A stretch of DNA of 64,000 nt, from assembly GCF_001649575.2 (NCBI RefSeq), contig NC_051445.1, positions 5,385,528 to 5,449,527 of the forward strand. The letters run 5' to 3'. How positions within the stretch are numbered: the first letter of the stretch is position 1; each line of letters opens with the position of its first letter. Below the pieces are notes generated by a model. The model was not told where the DNA came from, did no database searches, and saw nothing but the letters and a program-made list of their open reading frames with translations. Shown here piece after piece: positions 60,101 to 63,867 of the stretch. Origin of the DNA: Kryptolebias marmoratus (taxonomy: Eukaryota; Chordata; Actinopteri; Cyprinodontiformes; Rivulidae). The position numbers and the translations under genes were made by a program.

Positions 60101-61894
60101 TCAGCGTAAAGAAGCTGGATGGATCTGTGAAGAACTGATGTCATGTTGGTGGTTTTAAAATGTCTCATAAACCTGAAAGGCATGAGAAACTGCAGAAACC
60201 ACATTCGATTACCTCTAATAAACAGACTCATTTAACACAAATGCACACACAAATGCACACTGGCAGGGCTTTTACAATGATTTAGCCAGCCAAGCTTATA
60301 GAGCAGCAGTAGCCTTTAGGAGGATTTTTAGCACCTATCTGCTCTGTCGAAACCATCTGGATACTGAGAGCAGGTGATCATCAGTTTCTCAGAGGTTTGT
60401 GTGGATGCACCTCCTGTGTGAGTATCTAGCCCTTTGCTTTTTAAAGTCTGCACAAATAGAACACGAGTCAGTGATTTGCTGCCAGGTTTATGCACTTAGC
60501 AGTTTGTAATGCATGTGCGTACTTCGGCCAGCTTTCTGATGGCAGCCTAACAACCACGAGTTTTCACTGGGTTTTCATCAGAACCAGTTCACAAGAGGCT
60601 CAGCAGTATGTTTTTAGTTTAAACGCCTGTTCAGTGAGTGCACATGCAGCATAAACATTAAATAAAATGGTTGCATCACATCTGATCCACTGGCGGCACT
60701 TTCTCTCATTTAAAATTAATGAGTTTTTCATCAGAGAGCAGCTTGTTTAACAGTCAAGGGTCAGCACCTTCAGATGTTTTAAAATACAGTGAGTAGTAAT
60801 GGTTATTTATTCTGTTAATCATGTATCAAGGGGTTGTGAAACCACTTAAGGAACTATAAGACCTTTGATTCACACAGATAAACAAACTCATAGAATGCTC
60901 ACTTCTCCAAACCAATCAGTCACATTTGTGAAATACAGATTGCTCTTTTTTTGGTAGGTTTGCACTACATCTGGACCCTTTACACTCAGTATTATGTATT
61001 TAAAATGTTCTGAAGCACACAGGGCATGCTAAAAGCTCCTATAAATAATTTAAGATTTATTTTTTTAGTTTTTTTGTTATACTTTAAATTTTAAGTAAAA
61101 AATATCACATTTGTTTTTTTTGTTTGTAGCATTTTTAGAATAATAAATCTAGACAAAGTTCACAGGCAGAGGCCACTCACCACAGACTAACAGTTGTGAC
61201 TGTGATCACAGGTCAGCAGCTCTGTGGCCTTGTTCACGCCTGACTTTATTTTGCCTCCTGGGGGATTTGATCGCAAGTGGACAGCTTTAACTACTGGTGT
61301 GAATTCACCCAGGATGCAAGGAGGTCACGCTGGGATCGGATTTTTCATATAACATTCTGGGCTGCATATGATCACATCATTTAGCAAAGTGAACAGAGAG
61401 GTTTTCTAGGTTACACTAGTCGGCAAATGCACAGTTAAAAAACAAAACTTCTGGTGAAAAACAAAAATGAAAAAGTCATGCACCAGGTTGGGTAGTTTTG
61501 CATGAGGCTGTTGACAGGACAGCAAAAATGAACACTACAGAGTGATGAGTCATTTACCTACAGGAAAAGTAAACGTATTCCTTTGCAAACAGAAATAATC
61601 TAATTATTAAGATTTTAATTTTCCTACACTGATTATGACAAAATGTTTGGTGACATTGAAAATATGTTAGCATGTGTTTGGTATTGTACCTCTGCCACGC
61701 CGCTCAGGCCAGTGTCGGTTTCAGAGGCTCGGACCTGCAGATTGTGGAGGTTGTGACCGCTCTCGTAGTCCACAGTTCTAGTGAGGCTGAGTGCGCCGCT
61801 CTCTTGGTTGATGCTGAACAGATTTCCAGGATTAACCAGCAGCATGTAGGACAGACTCTTCTTCTGGAAGGAGATGGCTTGGACCACAGCAACT
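4985..61894 (-). CDS. Type III classical cadherin (neural-cadherin-like / Hz-cadherin-like), 31 spliced coding exons, 5'-partial
   Basis: A single-pass adhesion receptor assembled from 31 exons; exon lengths sum to 7,426 nt, giving 2,474 visible residues plus TAG. All introns are GT-AG and all phases join without a break. Domains by visible residue: about 13 cadherin repeats (1 to about 1385) with DxNDNxPxF linkers and LDRE/DxD calcium motifs, a membrane-proximal block (about 1390-1630), EGF (about 1635-1672), LamG (about 1673-1855), EGF (about 1870-1912), LamG (about 1913-2085), two EGF-like modules (about 2095-2171), transmembrane helix (about 2187-2209) and cytoplasmic tail (2210-2474). 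The EGF-LamG-EGF-LamG-EGF block between cadherin repeats and membrane, together with catenin-binding motifs in the tail, defines type III cadherins and excludes Fat, Dachsous and Celsr, whose tails differ. Start codon, signal peptide and first repeats are beyond the right edge. Calcium-dependent adhesion linked to actin through catenins is inferred from the family. Confidence 0.93.
5651..6539. other. Intron 30
   Basis: Ordinary AT-rich intron. No repeat, exon or other signal recognised. Confidence 0.6.
6540..6697 (-). CDS. Cadherin exon 30 (membrane helix end and juxtamembrane tail)
   Basis: Acceptor tgtgtag after a TG-rich tract; donor ccag|gtactc; phase 1 in, phase 0 out. It encodes VVLVAVTVWNQK, the end of the helix, then basic KGSRNKFRKRG and SWEDIRENILNYNEEGGGEQ. 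The last motif matches the p120-catenin binding site of classical cadherins (DIRDN...YDEEGGGE). Residues 2201-2253. Confidence 0.96.
7218..7345 (+). mobile_element. tRNA-derived SINE
   Basis: A Pol III A-box-like tgtggctcagagatta (from 7,224) is followed by an exact B box ggttcgattcc at 7,269-7,279, then the tRNA-unrelated segment ctgtccctgggcaagacact. This is the familiar layout of fish SINEs. No acceptor stem can be formed, so it is not a working tRNA gene. It sits in the 1-kb intron that splits the membrane helix. Confidence 0.8.
7707..7957 (-). CDS. Cadherin exon 29 (last EGF and start of membrane helix)
   Basis: Phase 2 in, phase 1 out (attg|gtaaga). It encodes the last EGF (CGPSSCRNGGTCQALSPD, YQCRCQEGFRGQRCE), a short stalk and the first half of the membrane helix (SSILAISMCLLVFI). 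The intron splits the transmembrane helix. Residues about 2117-2200. Confidence 0.96.
8114..8294 (-). CDS. Cadherin exon 28 (second LamG end, degenerate EGF)
   Basis: Phase 1 in, phase 2 out (gcag|gtaaac). It encodes GCMRDVRFNGHVLPLDGQSR, which closes LamG 2, then a Cys-rich stretch DACSSQPCRSPLRCIDLWRK and HQCR that reads as a divergent EGF-like module completed in exon 29. Residues about 2057-2116. Confidence 0.94.
8692..8956 (-). CDS. Cadherin exon 27 (second LamG, middle)
   Basis: Acceptor ttgtcag, donor ctgg|gtaaga; phase 0 in, phase 1 out. It encodes ITEGHLSVQANLGDGPHSLK, RVDVGQWVQVSLSRHDNTFT, RLEQGGGSREVQARLGS and DKADFLG. The intron to exon 28 is 397 nt and T-rich, without other features. 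Residues 1969-2056. Confidence 0.95.
9078..9244 (-). CDS. Cadherin exon 26 (second LamG start)
   Basis: Acceptor ctttaag, donor gag|gtcagt; phase 1 in, phase 0 out. It encodes FDANSMMRFQLRGGGSSRRT, IQLLLRTRATSGTLLSVASR and DANEYIVLE. The F-LRTR...SGTLL strands are typical of LamG. Residues about 1913-1968. Confidence 0.94.
9319..9499 (-). CDS. Cadherin exon 25 (second EGF)
   Basis: Phase 0 in, phase 1 out (agag|gtgagg). It encodes VYDLASPGESVDSAPGCRL and an EGF with six cysteines: GPSCGVHASCLADWGSFSC, ECRPGYTGHKC. The GYTGHKC end is the EGF signature. A 74-nt intron separates it from exon 26. Residues 1853-1912. Confidence 0.95.
9500..11859. other. Intron 24
   Basis: 2.4 kb, AT-rich. It holds repeat copy B at 10,080-10,450; the rest shows no recognised element. 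Confidence 0.55.
10080..10450 (+). repeat. Dispersed 'CTGTGGCAGCCATCTTGAAT' repeat, copy B, with CA microsatellite
   Basis: It contains agctgtggtggccatcttga, ggggttgactcaaaaagtta, ctccaatgattaccttctga and tgagatattttgcgaaca, then acaaac units and (AC)n at 10,360-10,379, ending catcaccagcc...gcaggcgataa. Same order as copy E and reverse complement of copies C and D. Confidence 0.7.
11860..11971 (-). CDS. Cadherin exon 24 (first LamG, end)
   Basis: Acceptor ctcctcag after a C/T-rich tract, donor cag|gtaata; phase 2 in, phase 0 out. It encodes YLNVFQPLQLGGVKELTPYR and FTGCIRNLVVDSQ. The L-QLGGV and F-GCIRNL strands close a laminin G domain. Residues about 1815-1852. Confidence 0.95.
12382..12509 (-). 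CDS. Cadherin exon 23 (first LamG, continued)
   Basis: Phase 0 in, phase 2 out (agag|gtatga). It encodes VVQLVLDQCGGVALNELEGV and EIDESGCRAAGETPGNQR, with the paired cysteines seen in this LamG domain. Residues 1773-1814. The 410-nt intron to exon 24 is purine-rich on the plus strand at its start, otherwise empty. Confidence 0.93.
13008..13135 (-). CDS. Cadherin exon 22 (first LamG, middle)
   Basis: Phase 1 in, phase 0 out (aag|gtaagc). It encodes ELRNGGPVLSINHGSGTLTL and TINDRRWHRLDIISDGK; the DRRWHRLDI segment is the conserved LamG core. Residues about 1730-1772. The 498-nt intron to exon 23 shows no feature. Confidence 0.94.
13136..14268. other. Intron 21, with a non-repetitive block at 13,440-13,680
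   Basis: The block 13,440-13,680 is less AT-biased and free of recognisable repeats, unlike its flanks. It includes attatgcaag and ggctaatctattaacgcc, homeodomain-type AT motifs. It is a candidate conserved non-coding element only. The rest is ordinary AT-rich intron. Confidence 0.3.
14269..14483 (-). CDS. Cadherin exon 21 (end of EGF 1, first LamG start)
   Basis: Phase 2 in, phase 1 out (gtag|gtgagt). It finishes the EGF module (CNCPPMLDGPEC) and opens laminin G with HSFGGQGYAWFPPIKPC, ISIEFLAESANGLLLYNGPL and EDFIAV. The NGLLLYNG strand is the LamG hallmark. Residues about 1658-1729. Confidence 0.95.
14484..16150. other. Intron 20
   Basis: 1.7 kb, AT-rich. No exon, microsatellite or transposon recognised. 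Confidence 0.55.
16151..16428 (-). CDS. Cadherin exon 20 (membrane-proximal domain and first EGF)
   Basis: Acceptor gtgcag; donor ccg|gtcggt with phase 2 out, required by exon 21. It encodes LEAMLGVSISQVGVDDCPYT, a Cys-rich stretch GGCSNEI...CGCKGRD, and the EGF start PFNPCLNGGTCQDGPLGYR. A second GT 4 nt downstream would shift the frame. Residues 1566-1657. Confidence 0.93.
16429..17871. other. Intron 19
   Basis: 1.4 kb, AT-rich (T-rich on the plus strand). Short open frames here have no coding character. No element recognised. Confidence 0.55.
17872..18110 (-). CDS. Cadherin exon 19 (membrane-proximal domain)
   Basis: Phase 1 in, phase 0 out (aag|gtgaga). It encodes NLTVAEFFRRSRVGEESRFT, LVQSLAEVLQTLPENVQIFS, VWFAAHGSPYYKAEKLHGY and VAANKDK. 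The helix-rich stretch between cadherin array and first EGF is characteristic of type III cadherins. Residues 1486-1565. Confidence 0.94.
18502..18686 (-). CDS. Cadherin exon 18 (membrane-proximal block)
   Basis: Acceptor gttag, strong donor acaa|gtgagt; phase 2 in, phase 1 out. It encodes FFSLNQSSGQLSVREGTPPG, YHLQVQVSDHTWPD and TELQQDALQQAASIRLT. This resembles a final cadherin-like fold lacking calcium motifs. The 391-nt intron to exon 19 shows no feature. Residues about 1424-1485. Confidence 0.93.
19080..19835 (-). repeat. Dispersed repeat, copies C1 and C2, with a nested tail insertion
   Basis: Two tandem partial copies of the same family lie in reverse orientation to copies A, B and E. 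C1 (19,080-19,330) has gatggccaccacagccgatt and caaaaatggctttaactcag. C2 (about 19,375-19,835) has gatggccctcacagctaatc and ends attccttcaaggaatgctag. C2 is interrupted at about 19,608-19,680 by a reverse-orientation retroelement 3' tail. Confidence 0.65.
19608..19680 (-). mobile_element. Retroelement 3' tail nested in repeat copy C2
   Basis: Read on the minus strand it gives gagcactttgagccgccttg, gctgaaaagtgctataaata and then TTGACTTGAC. This matches the common 3' end of fish LINE/SINE insertions (GCACTTTGA...GTGCTATATAAATAAA plus simple tail). It interrupts the order of the surrounding repeat, so it inserted later. Confidence 0.55.
21040..21545 (+). repeat. Dispersed repeat, copy E, preceded by a partial copy
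   Basis: 21,040-21,150 is a partial copy (cgataatcagttgtagatgt, ccatccagtggttttgctaa). 21,225-21,545 is a longer copy with cagttggctgtgtaagccat, caaactgactccaaaagtta and tatgagatattttggtgaca. It ends in an inverted pair, attgtccgc and gcgggcaat, around 21,499-21,530. Confidence 0.65.
21720..21813 (-). CDS. Cadherin exon 17 (start of membrane-proximal block)
   Basis: 94 nt, phase 1 in, phase 2 out (ccag|gtactt). It encodes GILPMTVLGQIQSPDLDDW and EKVYRFEGKSTR. The pattern YSYEG followed by a DDW...Y segment is typical of the juxta-cadherin region of neural-cadherin-like proteins. It joins exons 16 and 18 in frame. Residues about 1393-1423. Confidence 0.93.
21814..23600. other. Intron 16
   Basis: 1.8 kb, AT-rich. 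No exon or known repeat recognised. Confidence 0.55.
23601..24597 (-). CDS. Cadherin exon 16 (repeats v11-v13, largest exon)
   Basis: 997 nt, phase 0 in, phase 1 out (gaag|gtatgg). It encodes VTEDLEVNSEVLVVSATDGD, linker DSNDHAPVF, DASDLDSG-type repeat SYSISKESDPYNQF, linker DVNDNGPEF, and a last repeat ending DRNDHPHLPG, the degenerate linker that closes the cadherin array in type III cadherins. NxS/T sequons at NETS, NLTD and NGSA. Residues 1061-1392. Confidence 0.96.
24686..25315 (-). CDS. Cadherin exon 15 (repeats v9 and v10 on one exon)
   Basis: Phase 0 in and out, 210 codons, preceded by a 14-base poly-pyrimidine run and tgcag. It carries two near-complete repeats: VSATDPDQEADQ, RRLDREERPAWRFLVLATDE, linker DINDNAPFF, then VAENSPADTSIMEMRAMDLD, SLDRETEDKYLVVVEARDGG and DVNDHPPIF. 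An N-glycosylation sequon lies at INATTG. Residues 851-1060. Confidence 0.96.
25316..28086. other. Intron 14, with candidate non-coding element at 26,590-26,930
   Basis: The 26,590-26,930 block is less AT-rich, not repetitive, and carries an exact octamer ATGCAAAT at 26,892-26,899 (POU-factor type site). 27,640-27,935 holds a LINE 3' end. The rest is ordinary intron. Confidence 0.4.
27640..27935 (+). mobile_element. LINE 3' end (5'-truncated), with TGAT tail
   Basis: It begins with sequence translating to FKSMLKTLLF, like the extreme C terminus of fish LINE reverse transcriptases. An AT-rich 3' UTR follows, then gtgccaaagaaataaacttt and the simple tail actgattgattgattaatt. The gap from ORF end to an AATAAAC plus tetranucleotide tail is typical of these retrotransposons. 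Confidence 0.6.
28087..28370 (-). CDS. Cadherin exon 14 (repeat v8 body, v9 start)
   Basis: Acceptor catctag, donor gag|gtcagt; phase 1 in, phase 0 out. It encodes GANAKLRYQITSGNTMGTFD, QPLDYEMEQHYELRLVASDG, and the linker NRNDEAPVF, in which the leading Asp is Asn. A short strand ending LPVFILE opens the next repeat. Residues about 756-850. Confidence 0.94.
28870..28995 (+). repeat. Diverged 'TCCCCACAA' repeat fragment
   Basis: It contains accataacctcaatcttacc, acattttgtccccgtaaaga and agtccccacaaaatgagctg. TAACC-type units followed by GTCCCC(G/A)TAA and GTCCCCACAA are a common intronic repeat motif in fish. Family name not assigned. Confidence 0.45.
31520..31625 (+). repeat. Diverged 'GATGGACTGGCGACCTGTCC' type repeat
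   Basis: gatggactagtgagcacaca, caatgtcagtcggaatagag, ccacctctgtgcagccctga and acaggtcataa follow the order of the common fish repeat GATGGACTGG...ATGTCAGCTGGGATAGGCTCCA...CGACCCTGAACAGGATAAGC. It is strongly diverged. Confidence 0.5.
33107..33160 (+). repeat. (AC)27 microsatellite
   Basis: 54 bases of uninterrupted AC dinucleotide. Confidence 0.97.
36603..36746 (-). CDS. Cadherin exon 13 (linker v7/v8, v8 first half)
   Basis: Phase 1 in and out (gaag|gtcagt). It encodes DTAYVRIFVTDVNDNAPAF and then VYEVSVEEDKEVGFVLITV, ANDEDEG. The linker is canonical. The next exon lies about 8.2 kb downstream. Residues about 708-755. Confidence 0.94.
36747..37305. other. Intron 12
   Basis: 559 nt, AT-rich. 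No element recognised. Confidence 0.55.
37306..37492 (-). CDS. Cadherin exon 12 (repeat v7, second half)
   Basis: Phase 0 in, phase 1 out (acag|gtatga). It encodes IHYVILKDESGDSQYFSI, ASFDREQKASYLIEVQSQDG and a polar loop SARSGQQGQPNT. Sequence and FDRE motif are typical of a cadherin repeat C-half. Residues 646-707. Confidence 0.94.
37579..37706 (-). CDS. Cadherin exon 11 (linker v6/v7, v7 first half)
   Basis: Phase 1 in, phase 0 out. It begins DVNDNVPFFLSSTYEATVP, a complete calcium linker, and continues EGAQIGTSVAQVSATDLDSG. Acceptor gtaatcag, donor atg|gtagga. An intron of 86 nt separates it from exon 12. Residues 603-645. Confidence 0.94.
37707..39612. other. Intron 10
   Basis: 1.9 kb. 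It holds the terminal-inverted-repeat element at 37,769-38,201. The rest is AT-rich with no other recognised feature. Confidence 0.5.
37769..38201 (+). mobile_element. 433-bp element bounded by short imperfect inverted repeats
   Basis: It starts catgtatcaggatttggg and ends accaacctgacaccatg; the reverse complement of the end (catggtgtcagg) matches the start with a one-base gap and one change. The interior is T/C-rich and contains ttaataaattagg, then cttgtctgcctgcattttgg near the right end. This pattern is common to many fish repeats, either a solo LTR or a non-autonomous DNA element. No open frame fits a transposase. Confidence 0.55.
39613..39862 (-). CDS. Cadherin exon 10 (repeat v6)
   Basis: Acceptor ccatcag, donor acag|gtaaga; phase 0 in, phase 1 out. 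It encodes TVKATSPLGDPRVTYNLE, then RFYIKPNRADGSASIVVA, ENLDYETTCFFTLRVRVQ and TTVYVNVT. The DxD motif of this repeat is not recognisable (TSPLGDP), though LDYE is kept. Residues 520-602. Confidence 0.93.
41274..41300 (+). repeat. (TG)n microsatellite
   Basis: 27 bases of TG dinucleotide, 130 bases upstream of a CA tract, so the two can pair as a hairpin. Confidence 0.95.
41431..41502 (+). repeat. Interrupted (CA)n microsatellite
   Basis: 72 bases of CA dinucleotide with a few interruptions (catg, ccca, cata). Confidence 0.95.
43140..43425. promoter_or_regulatory. Candidate conserved non-coding element with TAAT inverted repeat
   Basis: A complex-sequence island in an AT-rich intron, without repeat signatures. 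It carries a perfect 9-bp inverted repeat CTAATGAGA-aatca-TCTCATTAG at 43,203-43,225, whose arms each hold a homeodomain core TAAT/ATTA. Enhancer function is inference; cross-species alignment is needed. Confidence 0.3.
46383..46424 (+). repeat. Pyrimidine-rich mirror-type tract
   Basis: A run made almost only of C and T, interrupted by acca and a single a. Homopurine on the minus strand; low complexity. Confidence 0.8.
48016..48183 (-). CDS. Cadherin exon 9 (repeat v5 end, v6 start; degenerate linker)
   Basis: Phase 0 in and out, exactly 56 codons. It encodes IVASDGGNRSSSVELTVII followed by TNVHNQPPQW, a linker that has lost the Asp residues of DxNDNxPxF, then YWVTVPENTIRDAKIV, the start of the next repeat. 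Upstream T-rich tract and donor gtg|gtgagt are good splice sites. Residues 464-519. Confidence 0.91.
48818..48990 (-). CDS. Cadherin exon 8 (repeat v5, first half)
   Basis: Acceptor ctctaag, donor cacag|gtcaga. Phase 1 in, phase 0 out, joining RYQ-YFLREDTPVGTSFLR. It encodes AAAHDDDQGSNAAITYSLS and ends WIYVNHPISQ; the LDRE calcium motif is absent here. Residues about 406-463. Confidence 0.91.
49030..49272 (+). repeat. Dispersed repeat with inner (CAAA)n expansion
   Basis: It begins caaacctctgccatggcc, runs through gtgaacatttcctgaaaaat and taatttttgagtaatcttg, then (CAAA)n at 49,169-49,234, and ends cctccttggttggaggaggt. The outer segments acctctgcc and ggaggaggt are roughly inverted. This order is typical of an abundant fish repeat. 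Confidence 0.6.
50348..50386 (+). repeat. (TA)n microsatellite
   Basis: 39 bases of uninterrupted TA dinucleotide. Confidence 0.97.
51479..51649 (-). CDS. Cadherin exon 7 (repeat v4, second half)
   Basis: Acceptor accag, donor cagt|gtaaga; phase 1 in and out. It encodes SFDRERQREFTLSVTATDQ and a full calcium linker DENDNDPKFENSRYQ. Only 173 nt of intron separates it from exon 6. Residues about 349-405. Confidence 0.94.
51823..51985 (-). CDS. Cadherin exon 6 (repeat v4, first half)
   Basis: Acceptor cctcag, donor accg|gtgagc; phase 0 in, phase 1 out. It encodes CQNYNAAVLENQPPGTFVLS then AYDADMGVNGEVKYGI and FEIHPDTG, a canonical cadherin N-half (ENQPPGT and DADMGVNG). Residues 295-348. Confidence 0.94.
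52080..52252 (-). CDS. Cadherin exon 5 (repeat v3, second half)
   Basis: Acceptor ccacag, donor gag|gtgaca. Phase 1 in, phase 0 out. It encodes IIKLRRSPPPRLRGPQYVL, then ITATDDNASGG, then a linker reading DINNNKPLF, where the third Asp of the consensus is Asn. A proline/arginine-rich insert replaces the usual LDRE segment. Residues about 237-294. Confidence 0.93.
52253..56263. other. Intron 4 (about 4.0 kb)
   Basis: AT-rich with repeat copy D at 52,815-53,240. No other recognised element or exon. Confidence 0.5.
52815..53240 (-). repeat. Dispersed 'CTGTGGCAGCCATCTTGAAT' repeat, copy D
   Basis: It contains ggtggctgccacagctattt, caaaaatggctatatctcag, agcagctgacagtcattcac, ggtttgactaaaatggctgt and gcattccttcaagaaatgtg. 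It is the fullest copy in the window, about 420 bases, in the same orientation as copy C. Confidence 0.7.
56264..56406 (-). CDS. Cadherin exon 4 (repeat v3, first half)
   Basis: Phase 2 in, phase 1 out (aagg|gtaaga). It encodes YKTFLSEDAGPDTLVAIV then HANDPDGDGVSYAITGG and ends QLDNQKG. This is the first half of a cadherin repeat with a DPDGDGV calcium motif. Residues about 189-236. Confidence 0.93.
56846..57095 (-). CDS. Cadherin exon 3 (repeat v2)
   Basis: Acceptor cttcag before 57,095; donor gt|gtaagg, chosen over an earlier GT because only this one gives the phase 2 needed by exon 4. It encodes VLARDCDSGVNSELSYFI, RRLDYERPNHIYEF and the linker NSNDEAPIF. The linker starts Asn rather than Asp, so one calcium ligand position is changed. 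Residues about 106-188. Confidence 0.93.
57133..57188 (+). repeat. (AAAT)n microsatellite
   Basis: About 56 bases of ATAA tetranucleotide, directly upstream (plus strand) of exon 3's flank. Confidence 0.96.
57340..57775 (-). pseudogene. LINE reverse-transcriptase C-terminal fragment (degenerate)
   Basis: On the minus strand from about 57,730 it reads MNAPVTSLRMLDAVYHGLLR then FITGCKPFTHHYTL, a stop, QVNWPLLS, and further on FSYF and PFSWNKL with a stop before QDLKLSS (the last part in another frame). The order LDxVYHxxLRFITG...THH..LY...V.W..L...WNKLQ.xLKLxSL is the C-terminal region of non-LTR retrotransposon polymerases in fish. Stops and frame changes show it is dead. Confidence 0.72.
58033..58080 (+). 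repeat. (CA)n microsatellite, interrupted
   Basis: CA dinucleotide tract with ccca interruptions, close to exon 2. Confidence 0.93.
58173..58284 (-). CDS. Cadherin exon 2 (end of repeat v1, start of v2)
   Basis: Phase 0 in, phase 1 out (caag|gtaac). It begins VVVHVTDENDCTPEF, the beta-strand G plus linker of a cadherin repeat, with Cys in place of the usual Asn after DEND, then opens the next repeat (IPESVAPGTSLLQ). Residues 69-105. It joins exon 1 as GVAE-VVVHV, a seamless cadherin strand. Confidence 0.92.
58285..61689. other. Intron 1 of those visible (3.4 kb)
   Basis: AT-rich. One possible repeat at 59,450-59,560. No coding exon found on either strand. Confidence 0.5.
59450..59560. repeat. 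Possible 'GGGTTGGGTTA' type repeat
   Basis: aactcaacactgggtcaaat, gagccaaccctgggtagttt and cagggttgggttatcagc repeat the AACCC/GGGTT words found in an abundant fish miniature element. Diverged and not assigned to a family. Confidence 0.4.
61690..61894 (-). CDS. Cadherin exon 1 of those visible (partial cadherin repeat)
   Basis: Acceptor cag before 61,894 follows a T-rich tract; donor is gag|gtac. It begins with the last base of a split codon and ends in phase 0. It encodes residues 1-68, including FSINQESGALSLTRTVDYE, the middle of a cadherin repeat (G strand-turn plus LDYE calcium motif). The next AG, 2 nt further in, would change the phase, and the upstream exon is not visible, so this acceptor is provisional. 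Incoming phase 2 shows at least one more coding exon lies upstream. Confidence 0.86.
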
Positions 61895-62859
61895 CTGACC
61901 AGAATGTAGCAAACCAAAAAAGCTGAGGTTAGCGACACAAACAATAATGATTAATTCATTTTAAGCGATATGCTGCTCTGGAACTTTCCCTGACACCATC
62001 TCTGTTTCTGCTGGACAACTTCCTTCTGTATGCTCATACTGAGCATTAAATTAAAATAAAGATTGGATGCAATCCAATGCATTTCAAGGCCAGGGAACTT
62101 TTTTTACAACCTTTCTCATACAATTCCAGTCCCAAAACAAAAAAAACCCTGAATTTTGAATCTAAACCTGCTGATTGGACTAGGATTGACTGTAATTAAT
62201 TTTGATTAATTAGACTGCATTTGATTAGATTTAATTTGAAATTGTTCACTTCTACAATGCTGTATTGTGGCCATGACTATCATGTCAATTGTCGCTGTAT
62301 GAACAAAGAATTAAATTGCTGCTGCAAATCTAGAGGCAATGCAAAAGGTCAACAATTTAATAACCTGCACAAGGCTCTTTTGGTTTCACGAAGAGGCTAA
62401 TATTAAAGCATAACATGGAAGTTTAACATAGAGCTGAGAAAAATTCAGGCTTTATTTGACTAAAAGAGTGACTGAAGTTAGACTCTATGGGACATAAATC
62501 ATTTCTGAACATGATAGGCTGCAGCAGAAAAAAAATCAGTTCTTACAAAACAAAACCTACATCTTCACGGGCCAAATAAAGACTAAAGAAGTGTACGCAA
62601 GAAATTGTTTTTAATTCTTTCCCTTTCATTCTCTATATGGAATTTAAACATTAGGTTCTGCCTTATAGTTTTCTTTCAGATGTCTGGTTTTATTTAAACA
62701 CAATTTGAAAATGAGGCATTTTACTGTGATACTGTCATAAATAAACTGAAGATGTCTGCTTTATCTCTTATGTGTATAAATGTTTGTGACATCCTGATGT
62801 GAAATTGTTTCCTCATTTCAAGTAGCCTTTTTAGTCCTATTGTTGGCAGTCATTTCCGA

Positions 62860-62935
62860 CAAGATGAAGCACTTTGAATTTCTTTATGTGTGTAATTTGC
62901 TCTATAAATAAACTTGGCTTGTCTTGCTTTAAGTA
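62860..62935 (+). mobile_element. Retroelement 3' tail (CTTG type)
   Basis: gatgaagcactttgaatttc, then gctctataaataaacttggc and the simple tail ttgtcttgc. This is the common 3' end of 5'-truncated fish LINE/SINE copies (GCACTTTGA...CTATAAATAAACTTG plus CTTGC units). Confidence 0.6.
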
Positions 62936-63867
62936 TAAACATAACTACAGGTCAGAGAAAAGCTGCTCTACATTTATGTTTCCACACAGACTGATAGTAT
63001 GAAGAGGAGCTGTGATGTACTGGTTGAGATCCAGTCGTGCGCTTAAAGCCTGCAGCCTTTGTGGATTATTCTGAGCTTAAAGACCATCTCAACCTGGTTA
63101 ATCAGTTTGATTAAAACACACAAAGTCACACTGAGACACATGTGAAGACATAAAAACACATAGGAATGACACACACACATAAACCACATAGTTAGATACA
63201 GCCACATACTGCTCACAGGGTGGCATGGATACTTGGATATTAATACAATGTGCTTTGCGCCAGCAGCCCTGAGGGACCCAACACACTCACACACTCCCCT
63301 TCATGTTTATCCAGACCTCACTTTTAATAAATATTTGAATTTGCCACACTTTCAAATTCCCAGCCTCAGGCCACACTCACACATCTGTGTCCTCTTCATC
63401 CAGCCAACCCTCCCCTTCTTCTCCGCCTCATCCCTCTATCTTTTATCCTTCTGTCATCTTCTTCCTCCCTTCTGCCATCATTCTTATATTTCCCCTTCCT
63501 CCTTCCCCTTCCTTTTTTCTTTTGTCTCGCTCTTGAGGGCTCATCTTTTCATGCATCACATGACATGCAAACCAAAGGAGTTGGCCGTGGAAACACGCGC
63601 ACGTAAACACACAAATGCCATTTTCATACTCAGTCTTCAGGGCAGTGAAATTTACATGAATTTTATGCAAAGTTTGAAGGTTAAACAGAAACTTTGATTA
63701 AAAAAACACTTCACACAATAATTCTGCCTGTATTACTATTCACTCCAAAAAAAAATGTTTACTTATATTTTTTGACATTGTCTTCAGCATAGGACAGTGT
63801 ATTCAAGACTTAGTCATGGCAGATTTAAACGTTCTCAGTAGATCTGTGAACCTAATGTGAAGTTTAC

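Noticed and set aside
63233..63697. 154-codon plus-strand frame near the right edge
   Set aside because: Built from a pyrimidine-rich tract and CA-rich sequence; no recognisable domain.
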